Source: Devosia lacusdianchii | Lineage (GTDB): Bacteria > Pseudomonadota > Alphaproteobacteria > Rhizobiales > Devosiaceae | Direction: 5' to 3' | NCBI RefSeq assembly: GCF_022429625.1 | Contig: NZ_CP092483.1 | Location: 1,054,001-1,118,000, forward strand | DNA length: 64,000 nt | Shown: piece after piece, positions 17,047 to 26,940 of the stretch | How positions within the stretch are numbered: the first letter of the stretch is position 1 | How the letters are laid out: every line of letters begins with the position of its first letter | Program-made: the position numbers and the translations under genes | The notes under the pieces: generated by a model | Databases searched by the model: none | What the model was told of the DNA's origin: nothing | The model's input: the letters and a program-made list of their open reading frames with translations, nothing else

Positions 17047-18585
17047 CTACTGGGAGGACAGATAGGCGTTCCAGAAATAGGGCCACGGCGCGGGCGTCAC
17101 GCCCTGCAGTTCGGGCGACTGGGCGGCCAGGGCATTGAAATTGCCCACCTTGTAGCCGGGCACCTCGTCGTAGATGACCTTCTGGACGTCGACGAACAGT
17201 TCGGCGCGCTTGGCCGGGTCGCTCTCGGCGTTGAAGGCTTCGACGGCAGCGTGCTTGGCGTCGGTTGCCCACCAGCCCGGCGAAGTATCCGACATGATGC
17301 CCATCAGGGACGGCTCGGGCAGGAACGGGCTGTGGGTGATGTAGATGTCCCAGAGCGCCGGATCGGCGCGGTTGGTGGTGAGCGTGGCCCACTCGACCAC
17401 GTCCATCTGCACCTTGAAGCCGACGGCTTCGAGATAGGCCTGGGCCACCAGCGCCATCTTGTAGTGGAACTCATACTGACGGCTGGTCAGGATGCGCAAC
17501 GGCTTGCCATCGTAACCGGCTTCGGCCAGCAGGGCCTTGGCGGTTTCCATGTCTCCCGTTGGTTTGTAGGCCTCGGTGCCGACTTCGCTGTGCCAGCTGA
17601 AGCCTTCCGGATACCAGGCGGCGTCGATCGAGAAGAAGTCTTCCGAGCCGAAAGCGGCCAGCATCATGTCTTCAGGGGCGAGCGCTGCCTGGATGGCCTT
17701 GCGAACGCGGATATCGGAGTTGAGGCCCTCCTGGGTGTTCATCATGAACACCGGCCAGCCGAACGGAGCCAGCACAACCGGGTCGGTCGCGCCGTCGCTG
17801 ATCTGCTGGAAGGATTCCACCGGCAGCTGATCGACATAGTCGTACTGGCCGGCCATGGCCGCGCCGATACGCGTGTTCGGATCGGGAACAGGGACGAAGC
17901 GGATTTCGTCGAGATACTGGTTGCGGGCGCCGCCATAGCCGTTGGCCTCGCCGCCGAGCGACTGGTAGTCGTCGAAACGGACAAGCTGAATGTACTGGTC
18001 TGGGACGCGTTCCTGCAGCTTGTAGGGGCCGGTGCCGATGAAGGCTTCCAGCGGATCCTGTGCGGCATTGGCCGCCGGGATGATGATCGCGGCGGCATTG
18101 TTGAGCGACAGCAGCGCGACCAGCGGTGCGTAGGGCTTGGAGAGGGTGATGGTGACGGTAGCGTCATCGGTGGCGGTGATGCCGGTGATCACCTCGGCGG
18201 CCTGCTTGCCGCGGGTGGCGATCTTGGTCCAGCGCTCGAGCGAGGCCACGACGTCGGCCGCGGTCATGACGTTGCCATCGTGGAACTTGACGCCGGTACG
18301 CAGCGGAATGGTGACGGTCATGCCGTCTGCCGAAATGGTCGGGAGTTCGGCGGCGAGCAGCGGCGTTGCACCCCACTTGGCATCGAAAGTGTAGAGCGTC
18401 TCGAAGATGTGCTGGGTGACGATGCCAACCAAGTCGGCAGTCGAGGCCATCGGGTCGAGCGTCGGCGGTTCGCCAATCGTGGCAACGTCGATGATGCCGC
18501 CCTTGGTCTGGGCGTAGGCCATTCCGTTCAGAGACAGCAAGGCAACCGCAGTCGTTGCCACTGCCAAGGCAGTACGCTTCATCAT
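17047..18585 (-). CDS. Peptide/nickel-type ABC transporter substrate-binding protein (DppA/SBP_bac_5)
   Basis: 512 residues with a Sec signal peptide (MMKRTALAVATTAVALL to AYAQ). SBP_bac_5 landmarks are GEPPTLDPMASTADL near the N-terminus, PLRTGVKFHDGNVMTAADVVASLERW, and FIGTGPYKLQE in the middle. The ATG at 18585 follows GGAGGAGGAT. It is the first gene of a nine-gene minus-strand operon running down to the IclR gene at 9401. The ligand is unknown; the intracellular amidohydrolase and PLP lyase point to an acylated amino compound rather than a plain peptide. Confidence 0.92.
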   Translation of the reverse strand: MMKRTALAVATTAVALLSLNGMAYAQTKGGIIDVATIGEPPTLDPMASTADLVGIVTQHIFETLYTFDAKWGATPLLAAELPTISADGMTVTIPLRTGVKFHDGNVMTAADVVASLERWTKIATRGKQAAEVITGITATDDATVTITLSKPYAPLVALLSLNNAAAIIIPAANAAQDPLEAFIGTGPYKLQERVPDQYIQLVRFDDYQSLGGEANGYGGARNQYLDEIRFVPVPDPNTRIGAAMAGQYDYVDQLPVESFQQISDGATDPVVLAPFGWPVFMMNTQEGLNSDIRVRKAIQAALAPEDMMLAAFGSEDFFSIDAAWYPEGFSWHSEVGTEAYKPTGDMETAKALLAEAGYDGKPLRILTSRQYEFHYKMALVAQAYLEAVGFKVQMDVVEWATLTTNRADPALWDIYITHSPFLPEPSLMGIMSDTSPGWWATDAKHAAVEAFNAESDPAKRAELFVDVQKVIYDEVPGYKVGNFNALAAQSPELQGVTPAPWPYFWNAYLSSQ

Positions 18586-18596
18586 ATCCTCCTCCG

Positions 18597-18620
18597 TATA
18601 TTCCTTAATATTGGAATATA
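18597..18620. promoter_or_regulatory. Palindromic operator before the peptide-type importer operon
   Basis: Eight-base arms TATATTCC and GGAATATA flank an AT-rich 8-base centre, just upstream of the ribosome site of the gene starting at 18585. It is strikingly AT-rich for this DNA. The IclR regulator of the same operon is the likely binder, since IclR sites are often TTCC/GGAA-armed; this is inferred. Confidence 0.6.
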
Positions 18621-18791
18621 TACCTTTGTTACAGATGTAAGCATGCATTCTCTTGGGCGTGCGTCAAGAGCGGAGTGCGTGAGCACACCTCCACAAGGGC
18701 AGGGGTCCCAGCGATCATCGGGGAAATGCGAGCAGTGCCGAGGGCTTACAGAAGCATTTGGGGTCGCCCCACAAATGGGGCTGGCAGGCGG

Positions 18792-19835
18792 CTAGCCGTC
18801 GCGGAGGGTACTGCCTCGGGCGCTGACGACCGGCAATTTTACATAATGCTCGGCAGTGGTGCGCCCGCCGATGCGACTGAGCAGCATGCGGGTCGCCTCG
18901 CGAGCCACTTCGCGCCCGGCCTGATCGATGCTGGTCAGATTATTCTGGGTGAAAGCGCAGGGCGGGGAATTGTCGTAGCCGATGACGCCGACATCCTCTG
19001 GCACGCGTCGGCCAAGCGAACGCACGGCGCTTAGCACTTCGAGAGCATAATAATCCGCCCAGCCGAAGATCGCGTCCGGTGGCTCCGGACTCTCGAGCAA
19101 AGCCCGCACCGTCGCGGTCACGTCATCGAGCCCATCGTCTGCCGGTGCGATACGGCTGTAATGGGCAAGGCCTGCGGCGCGCATAGCGGCCTTGTAGCCG
19201 AGTTCGCGCTCCTGAGAGACGTCGACGCGGCCCAGATTGGCCCGACCCAGCGTGATCATTGCGGGGCGCTGATAACCCTGCGCCAGCAAGTGCTCCACCA
19301 CCAGGGCGCCCCCGCGCCGATCGTCGTTATTGGCGGAATCGTAGGCGGTTGCGGTCGGCTCGTGGTGGCCGATGACAACCACAGGCGTGGCCCGCGCGAC
19401 GGCTTCAAGCTCGGCCGCGTCAAGACGCTGGCCGATCATGATCAGGCCGTCCATCTGGCGGTCGATCAAGGCGTTGACGATGGTGGACTCAACCGACGCC
19501 GAGCCGCGGCCAATGCCGATCAACGGCACATATTGCGTGCCGGCCAGGACGTCGTCGATGCCGTCGATGAGCTGCGGAAAGAACGGGTTCCGGATATCGG
19601 CCATCAACACGCCGATCGTGTAGGTCTGGCCACGCATGCCGCGCGCCGCAGCGCTCGGACGATAGTTCAGCTCGGCGATGGAGGCTTCCACCTTGGCGCG
19701 CAGGGCGGCGCTGACGCCATAGGCGTTGCGCAGCACCTTGGAAACCGCCGCCACCGAGACGCCGGAGTGCTCCGCGACGGTGCGAATGGTCACGCGGCCG
19801 GTCCTGCCCGATTGGATGTCGCTGTCCTGATTCAC
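18792..19835 (-). CDS. LacI-family transcriptional regulator
   Basis: 347 residues. The N-terminal LacI HTH is VTIRTVAEHSGVSVAAVSKV plus the hinge NYRPSAAARGMR, followed by a periplasmic-binding-like sugar domain (YTIGVLMADIRNPFFPQLID, DGLIMIGQRLD, GVIGYDNSPPCAFTQNNLTS). The only sensible start is a GTG at 19835; the open frame upstream runs through the intergenic promoter region and has no good site. It is divergent from the rhamnosidase operon at 20004, which it probably represses until a rhamnoside or rhamnose is present. Confidence 0.88.
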   Translation of the reverse strand: MNQDSDIQSGRTGRVTIRTVAEHSGVSVAAVSKVLRNAYGVSAALRAKVEASIAELNYRPSAAARGMRGQTYTIGVLMADIRNPFFPQLIDGIDDVLAGTQYVPLIGIGRGSASVESTIVNALIDRQMDGLIMIGQRLDAAELEAVARATPVVVIGHHEPTATAYDSANNDDRRGGALVVEHLLAQGYQRPAMITLGRANLGRVDVSQERELGYKAAMRAAGLAHYSRIAPADDGLDDVTATVRALLESPEPPDAIFGWADYYALEVLSAVRSLGRRVPEDVGVIGYDNSPPCAFTQNNLTSIDQAGREVAREATRMLLSRIGGRTTAEHYVKLPVVSARGSTLRDG

Positions 19836-20003
19836 GGAATGCCCTGTCTGCCTTACGGCCCGGTCTAGGCCAGCAGCCTCCTCTTCGCAAGCTCCCCCGT
19901 AGATCGTTTTCCGAGCGACTTTACAAAGTTTGTGCAACGGTCTACAGAGAACGTTATACGAAATGGCGCGAGCAGACGCCAGAGACTTTTTGGAGGACCT
20001 TTC

Positions 20004-22385
20004 GTGGATCACGTATTGTCGCGCGCCAACACCTTGGCAGCCTCGAACCTAGCCTGGTCGGCGCAGATGATCGCGCCACTGGCAGACCGGGGTGTGGGCA
20101 CGCCGGCAAGTTTCGTGCGCAAGACATTCGTGCTGCCCGAAGTGTCGGGGAACGAGGTGCTGCATATCAGCGCGCTCGGGCTCTACCGCTGCTTCATCAA
20201 TGGCCAGCGGGTCGGCAACGACCTGCTGACGCCAGGTTGGACGTCCTACCACGAGCGGCTGTCCTACCAGACCTATCCGGTCGGCAACCTGGTGGTGCCG
20301 GGTGAGAACATCATCACCATCTGGCTGGCCGATGGCTGGCTGCGCTCGCCGCTGATGTGGGGCAAGCACCCCATCGTCAACACCTGGGGCGACAAGATCG
20401 CGGCTATCGCCGAGTTGCATGCCGATGCCGGCGGGGATGACGTTCTGCTCGTCACCGACGCCAGTTGGGAGAGCGGCGAACTGCCGATCCGCAAGTCGGG
20501 CATCTACTTCGGCGAAATCTTCGATGCGCGCATCCCGCTGGTCGTGAGCGCCGGTACGGCTGCGCTGGACTACGACACATCGCCGCTCATCGCGCACGAA
20601 ACGACGCCGGTGCGGGAAATGGCGCCGCTACCCCCGGTCAAGAGCTGGCAGGATGCCGAAGGCCGCATCGTTCACGATTTCGGCCAGAACCTGGGCGGCT
20701 ATGTCGCCTACACTGTCACCGGCGAGCCCGGCGCGACCGTCACGGTCGAGCATGCCGAAGTCCTCGATCAGGACGGCAACTTCTACAACGGCAATTTCCG
20801 CACCGCCGCGGCGCGTACGGAATACACGCTGAACGGTCAGGGCGAGGAGCACTATCGGCCGTACTTCACCTTCCAGGGCTATCGCTATGCGCGGGTGACC
20901 GTGACTGGCAAGGCGACGGTGGCGGCCATCGAGTCGGTGCCGATCAGCTCGATCACCGAGCAGACCGCCAGCTTCACCTCGGGCAGCAAACTCGTCGACC
21001 GGCTGGTGCTCAATACGCTGTGGTCCCAGCGCTCGAACTTCATCGAGGTGCCCACCGATTGCCCTCAGCGTGACGAGCGCCTGGGCTGGACCGGCGACGC
21101 GCAGGTCTTCGCCGGAACGGCCGCATACCTGGGCGACGTGCATGGGTTCCTCACCAAATGGGTCCGCGACCTGATCGTCGATCAGCGCGAGGATGGCGCG
21201 ATACCGCATGTGTCGCCCGATCCGACCCGGCAAGATCCGAGCCACTATCCAGGCTTCTTCGGCAGCACCGGCTGGGGCGACGCCATCGCCATCGTGCCGT
21301 GGCAGCTCTACCTGCATTATGGCGATACCAGCATCCTGCGCGAAGCCCTGCCGGCGATGACCAAGTGGGTGGATTTCGTCTGGTCCATCAGCAATGGCCC
21401 GATCGTCAATCCACCGCGCGAATGGGGTGGACGTGGCTTTTCCTTCGGCGACTGGCTGCAGCCATCCGGTCCCTCGGCCAAGCCATTGCCCACGATCGGC
21501 GACGATGCGGCGGCGACCATCTACCTGTTCATCACCTCAAGCCTCGTTGCGCGCATCGCCCGCATCACCGGCGACACGGCCCTGGCGGAACGGATGGAGA
21601 CGATGGCGGCAGCGGTGAAGGCGGCGTTTGCCCGCGAATTCATCACCGCGTCCGGGCGCCTGGCCTATGACGACCAGACCTCCTATGCGCTGGCTCTGCT
21701 GCACGACCTGGTCCCACCAGAGCATGTCGAGGCCGCCAAGCGCTACTTCAAGGCGACCATTGCCCGCTCGGACGGCCGTATCGGAACCGGCTTTATCGGC
21801 ACCCCGGCGCTGTTGCCGGCGCTGGTCAAGATCGGCGAAATCGGCCTCGCCGCCGACGTGTTCCTCCAGGAGGAGGTGCCGGGCTGGCTCTACCAGGTCA
21901 AGATGGGCGCCACCACGATCTGGGAGCGCTGGGATGCCATCCAGCCGGATGGAAGCATCTACAATCCGCAGATGAATTCCTACAATCACTACGCCTATGG
22001 CGCGGTGTGCCAGTGGTTGCTTGAAGGCGTCGCCGGCTTCCGGCCGGACGAGAGCGATCCGGGCTTCGCCACCATCATCTTCGAGCCCACCATTATCGCC
22101 GAACTATCCCCGGTTAAGGCCAGTCACGAGAGCCCGAAGGGCCCGATCGCTGCAAGCTGGACGGCAGAGGGCGAAATCGTCCGCTATGAAGTCGACGTTC
22201 CCGCCGGCACGCGCGGCCTCCTCCGGCTGCGACCGGACTACCGGGACGTCCTTGTCGATGGTGCAGCGTGGGACGGGCAGGGGGAACATGCCCTCGCCGC
22301 AGGCCATCATGTCATCACCTTCACCTATACGCCGGTGCCCCGCAGGGTGCGGGCCGACAATGGCATCAACGCCCGCACGCCCTGA
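20004..22385 (+). CDS. GH78 alpha-L-rhamnosidase, cytoplasmic
   Basis: 793 residues. The order is an N-terminal beta domain (ALGLYRCFINGQRVGNDLLT, typical Bac_rhamnosid_N), a second beta domain with VHDFGQNLGGYVAYTV, the (alpha/alpha)6 catalytic domain, and a C-terminal beta domain. The signature PTDCPQRDERLGWTGD puts the general acid at Glu358, and TTIWERWD puts the base at Glu641. There is no signal peptide, so it cuts imported rhamnosides inside the cell. The GTG at 20004 is chosen because GGAGG lies seven bases upstream. It is followed 59 bases later by the importer genes. Released L-rhamnose could feed the pathway at 6.2-9.3 kb. Confidence 0.92.
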   Translation: MDHVLSRANTLAASNLAWSAQMIAPLADRGVGTPASFVRKTFVLPEVSGNEVLHISALGLYRCFINGQRVGNDLLTPGWTSYHERLSYQTYPVGNLVVPGENIITIWLADGWLRSPLMWGKHPIVNTWGDKIAAIAELHADAGGDDVLLVTDASWESGELPIRKSGIYFGEIFDARIPLVVSAGTAALDYDTSPLIAHETTPVREMAPLPPVKSWQDAEGRIVHDFGQNLGGYVAYTVTGEPGATVTVEHAEVLDQDGNFYNGNFRTAAARTEYTLNGQGEEHYRPYFTFQGYRYARVTVTGKATVAAIESVPISSITEQTASFTSGSKLVDRLVLNTLWSQRSNFIEVPTDCPQRDERLGWTGDAQVFAGTAAYLGDVHGFLTKWVRDLIVDQREDGAIPHVSPDPTRQDPSHYPGFFGSTGWGDAIAIVPWQLYLHYGDTSILREALPAMTKWVDFVWSISNGPIVNPPREWGGRGFSFGDWLQPSGPSAKPLPTIGDDAAATIYLFITSSLVARIARITGDTALAERMETMAAAVKAAFAREFITASGRLAYDDQTSYALALLHDLVPPEHVEAAKRYFKATIARSDGRIGTGFIGTPALLPALVKIGEIGLAADVFLQEEVPGWLYQVKMGATTIWERWDAIQPDGSIYNPQMNSYNHYAYGAVCQWLLEGVAGFRPDESDPGFATIIFEPTIIAELSPVKASHESPKGPIAASWTAEGEIVRYEVDVPAGTRGLLRLRPDYRDVLVDGAAWDGQGEHALAAGHHVITFTYTPVPRRVRADNGINARTP

Positions 22386-22444
22386 TCGAACAGGCGGCGG
22401 CATGAACAGTCCGCACGGTGCGGGCACAAATGGGAGAGAGACCA

Positions 22445-23743
22445 ATGACCAAGACTTCACGCAGGACCGCGCTTGCCGGTCTGTCCGCCGGGCTGCTGGC
22501 AATGACGGCGCTGACCGGCGCAGCCTTTGCCCAGAGCATCAACCTGACCTACCTGATACCCAGCGGCGCCGATGGCGTTGCCGTTGCCGAGGAACTGGTG
22601 AAGTCGTTCGAAGCGGCCAATCCCGATATCAACATCGATATCGAAACCCGCCCGGGCGGCTCCGAGGGCGACAACCTCGTCAAGACCCGCTTGGCCACTG
22701 GCACCATGGCTGACGTGTTCCGCTACAATTCGGGCTCGCTGTTCCAGGCGATCAACCCCCAACAATTCCTGGTCGACCTCACCAACGAGCCGTGGCAGGC
22801 CGACGTGCAGGCCTCGTTCAAGCAGGTCGTGACAGCGCCGGATGGCACCGTGCGCGGCGCTCCGATGGGTGCGGCCATGGGCGGCGGCATCTATTACAAC
22901 CGCGATATCTACGAGGAACTGGGCCTCAGCGTGCCCACGACCTGGGCCGAGTTCATGGCCAACAACGAGAAGATCAAGGCCGCCGGCAAGGTCGCCGTGA
23001 TCCAGACCTATGGCGACACCTGGACCAGCCAGCTCTTCGTGCTTGCCGACTACTTCAACGTTTCGGCCAAGGACCCCAACTTCGCCAGCCGCTACACCGC
23101 CAACGAGGCCAAGTTCGCCACCGACGCGGCGGCTCTGCGCGGCTTCGAAAAGCTGCAGGAATCGTTCGAGGCCGGCTTCTTCAACGAGGATTTCGGCGCC
23201 GCCAAGTATGACGACGGCATCCGGATGATCTCCGCCGGCGAGGGCGCGCACTATCCTATGCTGACCTTCGCGACGACGGCCATCGCGGCCACCTATCCCG
23301 AAAACATCGCCAATGTCGGCTTCTTCGCCCAGCCGGGTGATGACGCGGCGCTGAATGGACTGACCGTGTGGATGCCCGATGGGCTCTACATTCCCCAGAC
23401 CACAGCCAACATGGATGCGGCCAAGAAGTTCGTGGCCTTTGTCGCCAGCGTCGAAGGTTGCGATGCCCAGACGCGCGCCGGTGGCGCCTCGGGCCCATAC
23501 CTGGTCAACGGTTGCACCCTGCCGGCTGACGTACCGCCTGCCGTGACCGACATGCTGCCCTACTTCGCCGAAGGCGGGCAGAACGGCCCGGCTCTCGAAT
23601 TCCTGTCGCCGATCAAGGGGCCGGCGCTGGAACAGATCACCGTCGAAGTCGGCTCGGGCATCCGCCCGGCGGCAGATGGCGCTGCTCTCTACGACGAGGA
23701 CGTGCGCAAGCAGGCTCAGCAGCTGGGCCTCCCGGGCTGGTAA
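22445..23743 (+). CDS. Extracellular sugar-binding protein (CUT1, SBP_bac_1)
   Basis: 432 residues. The signal peptide MTKTSRRTALAGLSAGLL to AFAQ contains a twin arginine, so Tat export is possible. The mature protein has the SBP_bac_1 features: INLTYLIPSGADGVAVAEEL, FEAANPDINIDIETRPGG, ATGTMADVFRYNSGS, AMGGGIYYNRDIYEELGL. The ATG follows GGGAGAGAG. It captures a (probably rhamnose-containing) oligosaccharide or glycoside for the permeases encoded next, with the GH78 enzyme upstream in the same operon. Confidence 0.9.
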   Translation: MTKTSRRTALAGLSAGLLAMTALTGAAFAQSINLTYLIPSGADGVAVAEELVKSFEAANPDINIDIETRPGGSEGDNLVKTRLATGTMADVFRYNSGSLFQAINPQQFLVDLTNEPWQADVQASFKQVVTAPDGTVRGAPMGAAMGGGIYYNRDIYEELGLSVPTTWAEFMANNEKIKAAGKVAVIQTYGDTWTSQLFVLADYFNVSAKDPNFASRYTANEAKFATDAAALRGFEKLQESFEAGFFNEDFGAAKYDDGIRMISAGEGAHYPMLTFATTAIAATYPENIANVGFFAQPGDDAALNGLTVWMPDGLYIPQTTANMDAAKKFVAFVASVEGCDAQTRAGGASGPYLVNGCTLPADVPPAVTDMLPYFAEGGQNGPALEFLSPIKGPALEQITVEVGSGIRPAADGAALYDEDVRKQAQQLGLPGW

Positions 23744-23757
23744 GCGCTTGCACATGA

Positions 23758-23793
23758 GGCGGCCCTGGGTGTCTGGTCTCTCCCGGGACCGCC
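23758..23793 (+). terminator. Intercistronic hairpin after the CUT1 binding-protein gene
   Basis: Arms GGCGGCCCTGGG and CCCGGGACCGCC pair over 12 positions with one mismatch and one G-U. There is no T tract. It lies 15 bases after the binding-protein stop, a position shared with other importer operons here. Confidence 0.5.
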
Positions 23794-23812
23794 GTCTCTG
23801 GAGGAGAAGCCG

Positions 23813-24727
23813 ATGGCAGTCATGACACAAGCCGGCACGGCCGAGCTGGCCACGCCTGTGCCCACGCTCAAGCGCCGCTCGCCCTATCCGGGATGGTTCT
23901 TCCTGCCCGCGGCGATCATCTACGGCGTGCTGTTCCTGGTGCCGACGGTCGCTTCGCTTTATTTCAGCCTGACGCGCTGGACGCTGTTCAACTCGACCTT
24001 CATCGGCTTCGACAATTTCGCGCAGTTCCTGCGCGAGCCGTTCCTCATCAAGGGGCTGATCAACACCGTGCTCTATGCGGTGATCACCTCGTCCCTCAAG
24101 GTCATACTGGGCCTGCTGCTGGCCGTGTTGCTGACCAGCCAGGTCGCCGCTCGCGGTTATCTGCGCTCGGTGGTGTTCTTCCCGGTGCTGGTGTCGACGG
24201 TCGGTGTGGGCATCACCTTCACCGTGCTCATGCATCCCACCAATGGCATGATCAACGAAGGGCTGGCGCTGCTCGGCATCAAGGGCCCAGGCTGGCTCAC
24301 CAATCCCAATCTGGCGCTATTCTCGGTCGCGCTGGTGGATGTGTGGAAGGGCGTGGGCCTGGCCACCGTCATCTACATTGCCGGCATCGTCGCCATCCCC
24401 AAGGACTATTACGAAGCCGCCCGCATCGATGGCGCGACCAAGCTGCAGAATTTCTTCTACGTCACGCTGCCACTTTGCCGGCCGGCAACGGTGACCGTGA
24501 TCACGCTGAGCTTCATCGGCGGCCTCAGGACCTTTGACCTGATCTGGGCCATGACCAAGGGCGGTCCCGGCTTTGCCTCCGACACCGTCGCTTCGGTGAT
24601 CTACAAGCAGTATCAATCAGGCTTCTACGGCCTGTCGACTGCCGGCAATGTGGTGCTGTTCGTGCTCATCGCGGTGCTGGTGGTTCCGCTTACCATGCTG
24701 CTCAACCGCAAGGAGGGGCACCAATGA
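23813..24727 (+). CDS. Sugar ABC transporter permease (MalF/UgpA type)
   Basis: 304 residues with six predicted membrane spans (first WFFLPAAIIYGVLFLVPTVAS) and the EAA loop YYEAARIDGATKLQNFFYVTLP. GGAGGAG precedes the ATG. The stop overlaps the next permease start by 4 bases. Confidence 0.93.
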   Translation: MAVMTQAGTAELATPVPTLKRRSPYPGWFFLPAAIIYGVLFLVPTVASLYFSLTRWTLFNSTFIGFDNFAQFLREPFLIKGLINTVLYAVITSSLKVILGLLLAVLLTSQVAARGYLRSVVFFPVLVSTVGVGITFTVLMHPTNGMINEGLALLGIKGPGWLTNPNLALFSVALVDVWKGVGLATVIYIAGIVAIPKDYYEAARIDGATKLQNFFYVTLPLCRPATVTVITLSFIGGLRTFDLIWAMTKGGPGFASDTVASVIYKQYQSGFYGLSTAGNVVLFVLIAVLVVPLTMLLNRKEGHQ

Positions 24728-25551
24728 GCTTCGTTCGCCGCCATTGGCTCAGCGCCCTCGCCATCCTGCTGTCGATCGTCGTGTTCCTGGTCCCGTTCGC
24801 CTTCATCATCCTGACGGCATTCAAGGACCAGAAGCAGTCGGCACTACTCGACTTCTCCTGGCCGGCCGGCAATCATTTATGGAGCAACATCGTCGAGGTG
24901 GTGACCACCCGCAACTGGATGCTGCTGACGGCCTTCATCAACTCCACCATCCTCACCGTCGCCAGCGTCACCCTCTTGGTCATCTTCTCCGCCATGGTCG
25001 GCTTCGTGCTGCAACGCCGCAAGACGCGGTGGAATGGCCTGATCGAATTTCTCATCCTGGCCGGGCTGATGATCCCGCCGGCGGTGGTGCCCACCATCTG
25101 GCTGCTGCAGGGCACAGGCCTCTTCGCCAAGCTGCATGGCATGGTGCTGATCGAGGTGGCCTATTCGCTGCCCTTCTCGATCCTGCTCTATCGCGCCTTC
25201 ATCTCGACCATTCCGCGCGAACTTGACGAGGCGGCCATCATCGACGGCGCGCGGCCGGCGGACGTGTTCTTCCGGGTCATCCTGCCGCTGCTCTGGCCGG
25301 TGACCGTCACCAATATCGTGGTGCAGTCGGTTGCCATCTTCAACGACTTCACCAACCCGCTTTACTACCTGCCGGGCAATGCCAACGCGACGGTGCAGCT
25401 GACGCTCTACAATTTCCAGAGCCAGTACAACACGTCCTACAACCTGCTCTTCACCAACATCCTGCTGATCACCATTCCGCCGCTGATCGTTTTCCTGTTC
25501 TTCAACCGGCAGATCGTGGCGGGGATGACCGCTGGCGCCGTCAAGGGATAA
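24724..25551 (+). CDS. Sugar ABC transporter permease (MalG/UgpE type)
   Basis: 275 residues, six membrane spans, EAA loop [20 protein letters not shown] followed by ILPLLWPV. It overlaps the previous permease by 4 bases, so the two are translationally coupled. It forms the translocation pore with the MalF-type partner. Confidence 0.93.
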   Translation: MSFVRRHWLSALAILLSIVVFLVPFAFIILTAFKDQKQSALLDFSWPAGNHLWSNIVEVVTTRNWMLLTAFINSTILTVASVTLLVIFSAMVGFVLQRRKTRWNGLIEFLILAGLMIPPAVVPTIWLLQGTGLFAKLHGMVLIEVAYSLPFSILLYRAFISTIPRELDEAAIIDGARPADVFFRVILPLLWPVTVTNIVVQSVAIFNDFTNPLYYLPGNANATVQLTLYNFQSQYNTSYNLLFTNILLITIPPLIVFLFFNRQIVAGMTAGAVKG

Positions 25552-25556
25552 TCCAC

Positions 25557-26645
<1,089 letters not shown>

Positions 26646-26675
26646 GCGCGCCATCAAAGTTATCCGCGTCTTCCG

Positions 26676-26707
26676 GGCGGCGTGCCAACATAGGCGCGCC
26701 GCCTTTT
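26676..26707 (+). terminator. Rho-independent terminator ending the rhamnoside operon
   Basis: Eleven-base arms GGCGGCGTGCC and GGCGCGCCGCC (one G-U pair) around a 6-base loop, then TTTT. It starts 31 bases past the ATPase stop. The rest of the 295-base gap to the next gene carries the 26873 palindrome and presumably a promoter. Confidence 0.8.
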
Positions 26708-26872
26708 CTTGTGCGTCGCTGGCCCAGTGCAACAGACCGGCCTCACGCCCCTGATGGTTCACCAAGCTGCTGAGCCCCACAGATTATTTCGCCGCCGCGC
26801 TGATAGTCGGCGCAAATGCCCTCCAACACGCTACGCAGGCTTGACGCGATCGCCAGGGAAATTCCTGTTGCA

Positions 26873-26888
26873 TAGTCAAGTTTGATTA
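26873..26888. promoter_or_regulatory. Candidate PadR operator, copy 1
   Basis: TAGTCAA-GT-TTGATTA, an inverted repeat with one mismatch, 52 bases before the GTG of the binding-protein gene. It matches the perfect palindrome at 31834-31849 in 13 of 16 positions, and both are AT-rich islands in GC-rich DNA. Confidence 0.6.
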
Positions 26889-26940
26889 TATTACATGGTT
26901 CTATTCTCGCAGCCATAAGCGAGGAAGGTTGGAGGAAATC

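Noticed and set aside
19836..20003. LacI operator in the divergent region
   Set aside because: No convincing CG-centred palindrome was found; ACAAA-G-TTTGT and AACGTT are too short to call.
26646..26940. FMN riboswitch (RFN element) upstream of the importer
   Set aside because: I looked for the conserved RFN blocks and did not see them; the region holds a terminator and a palindrome instead.
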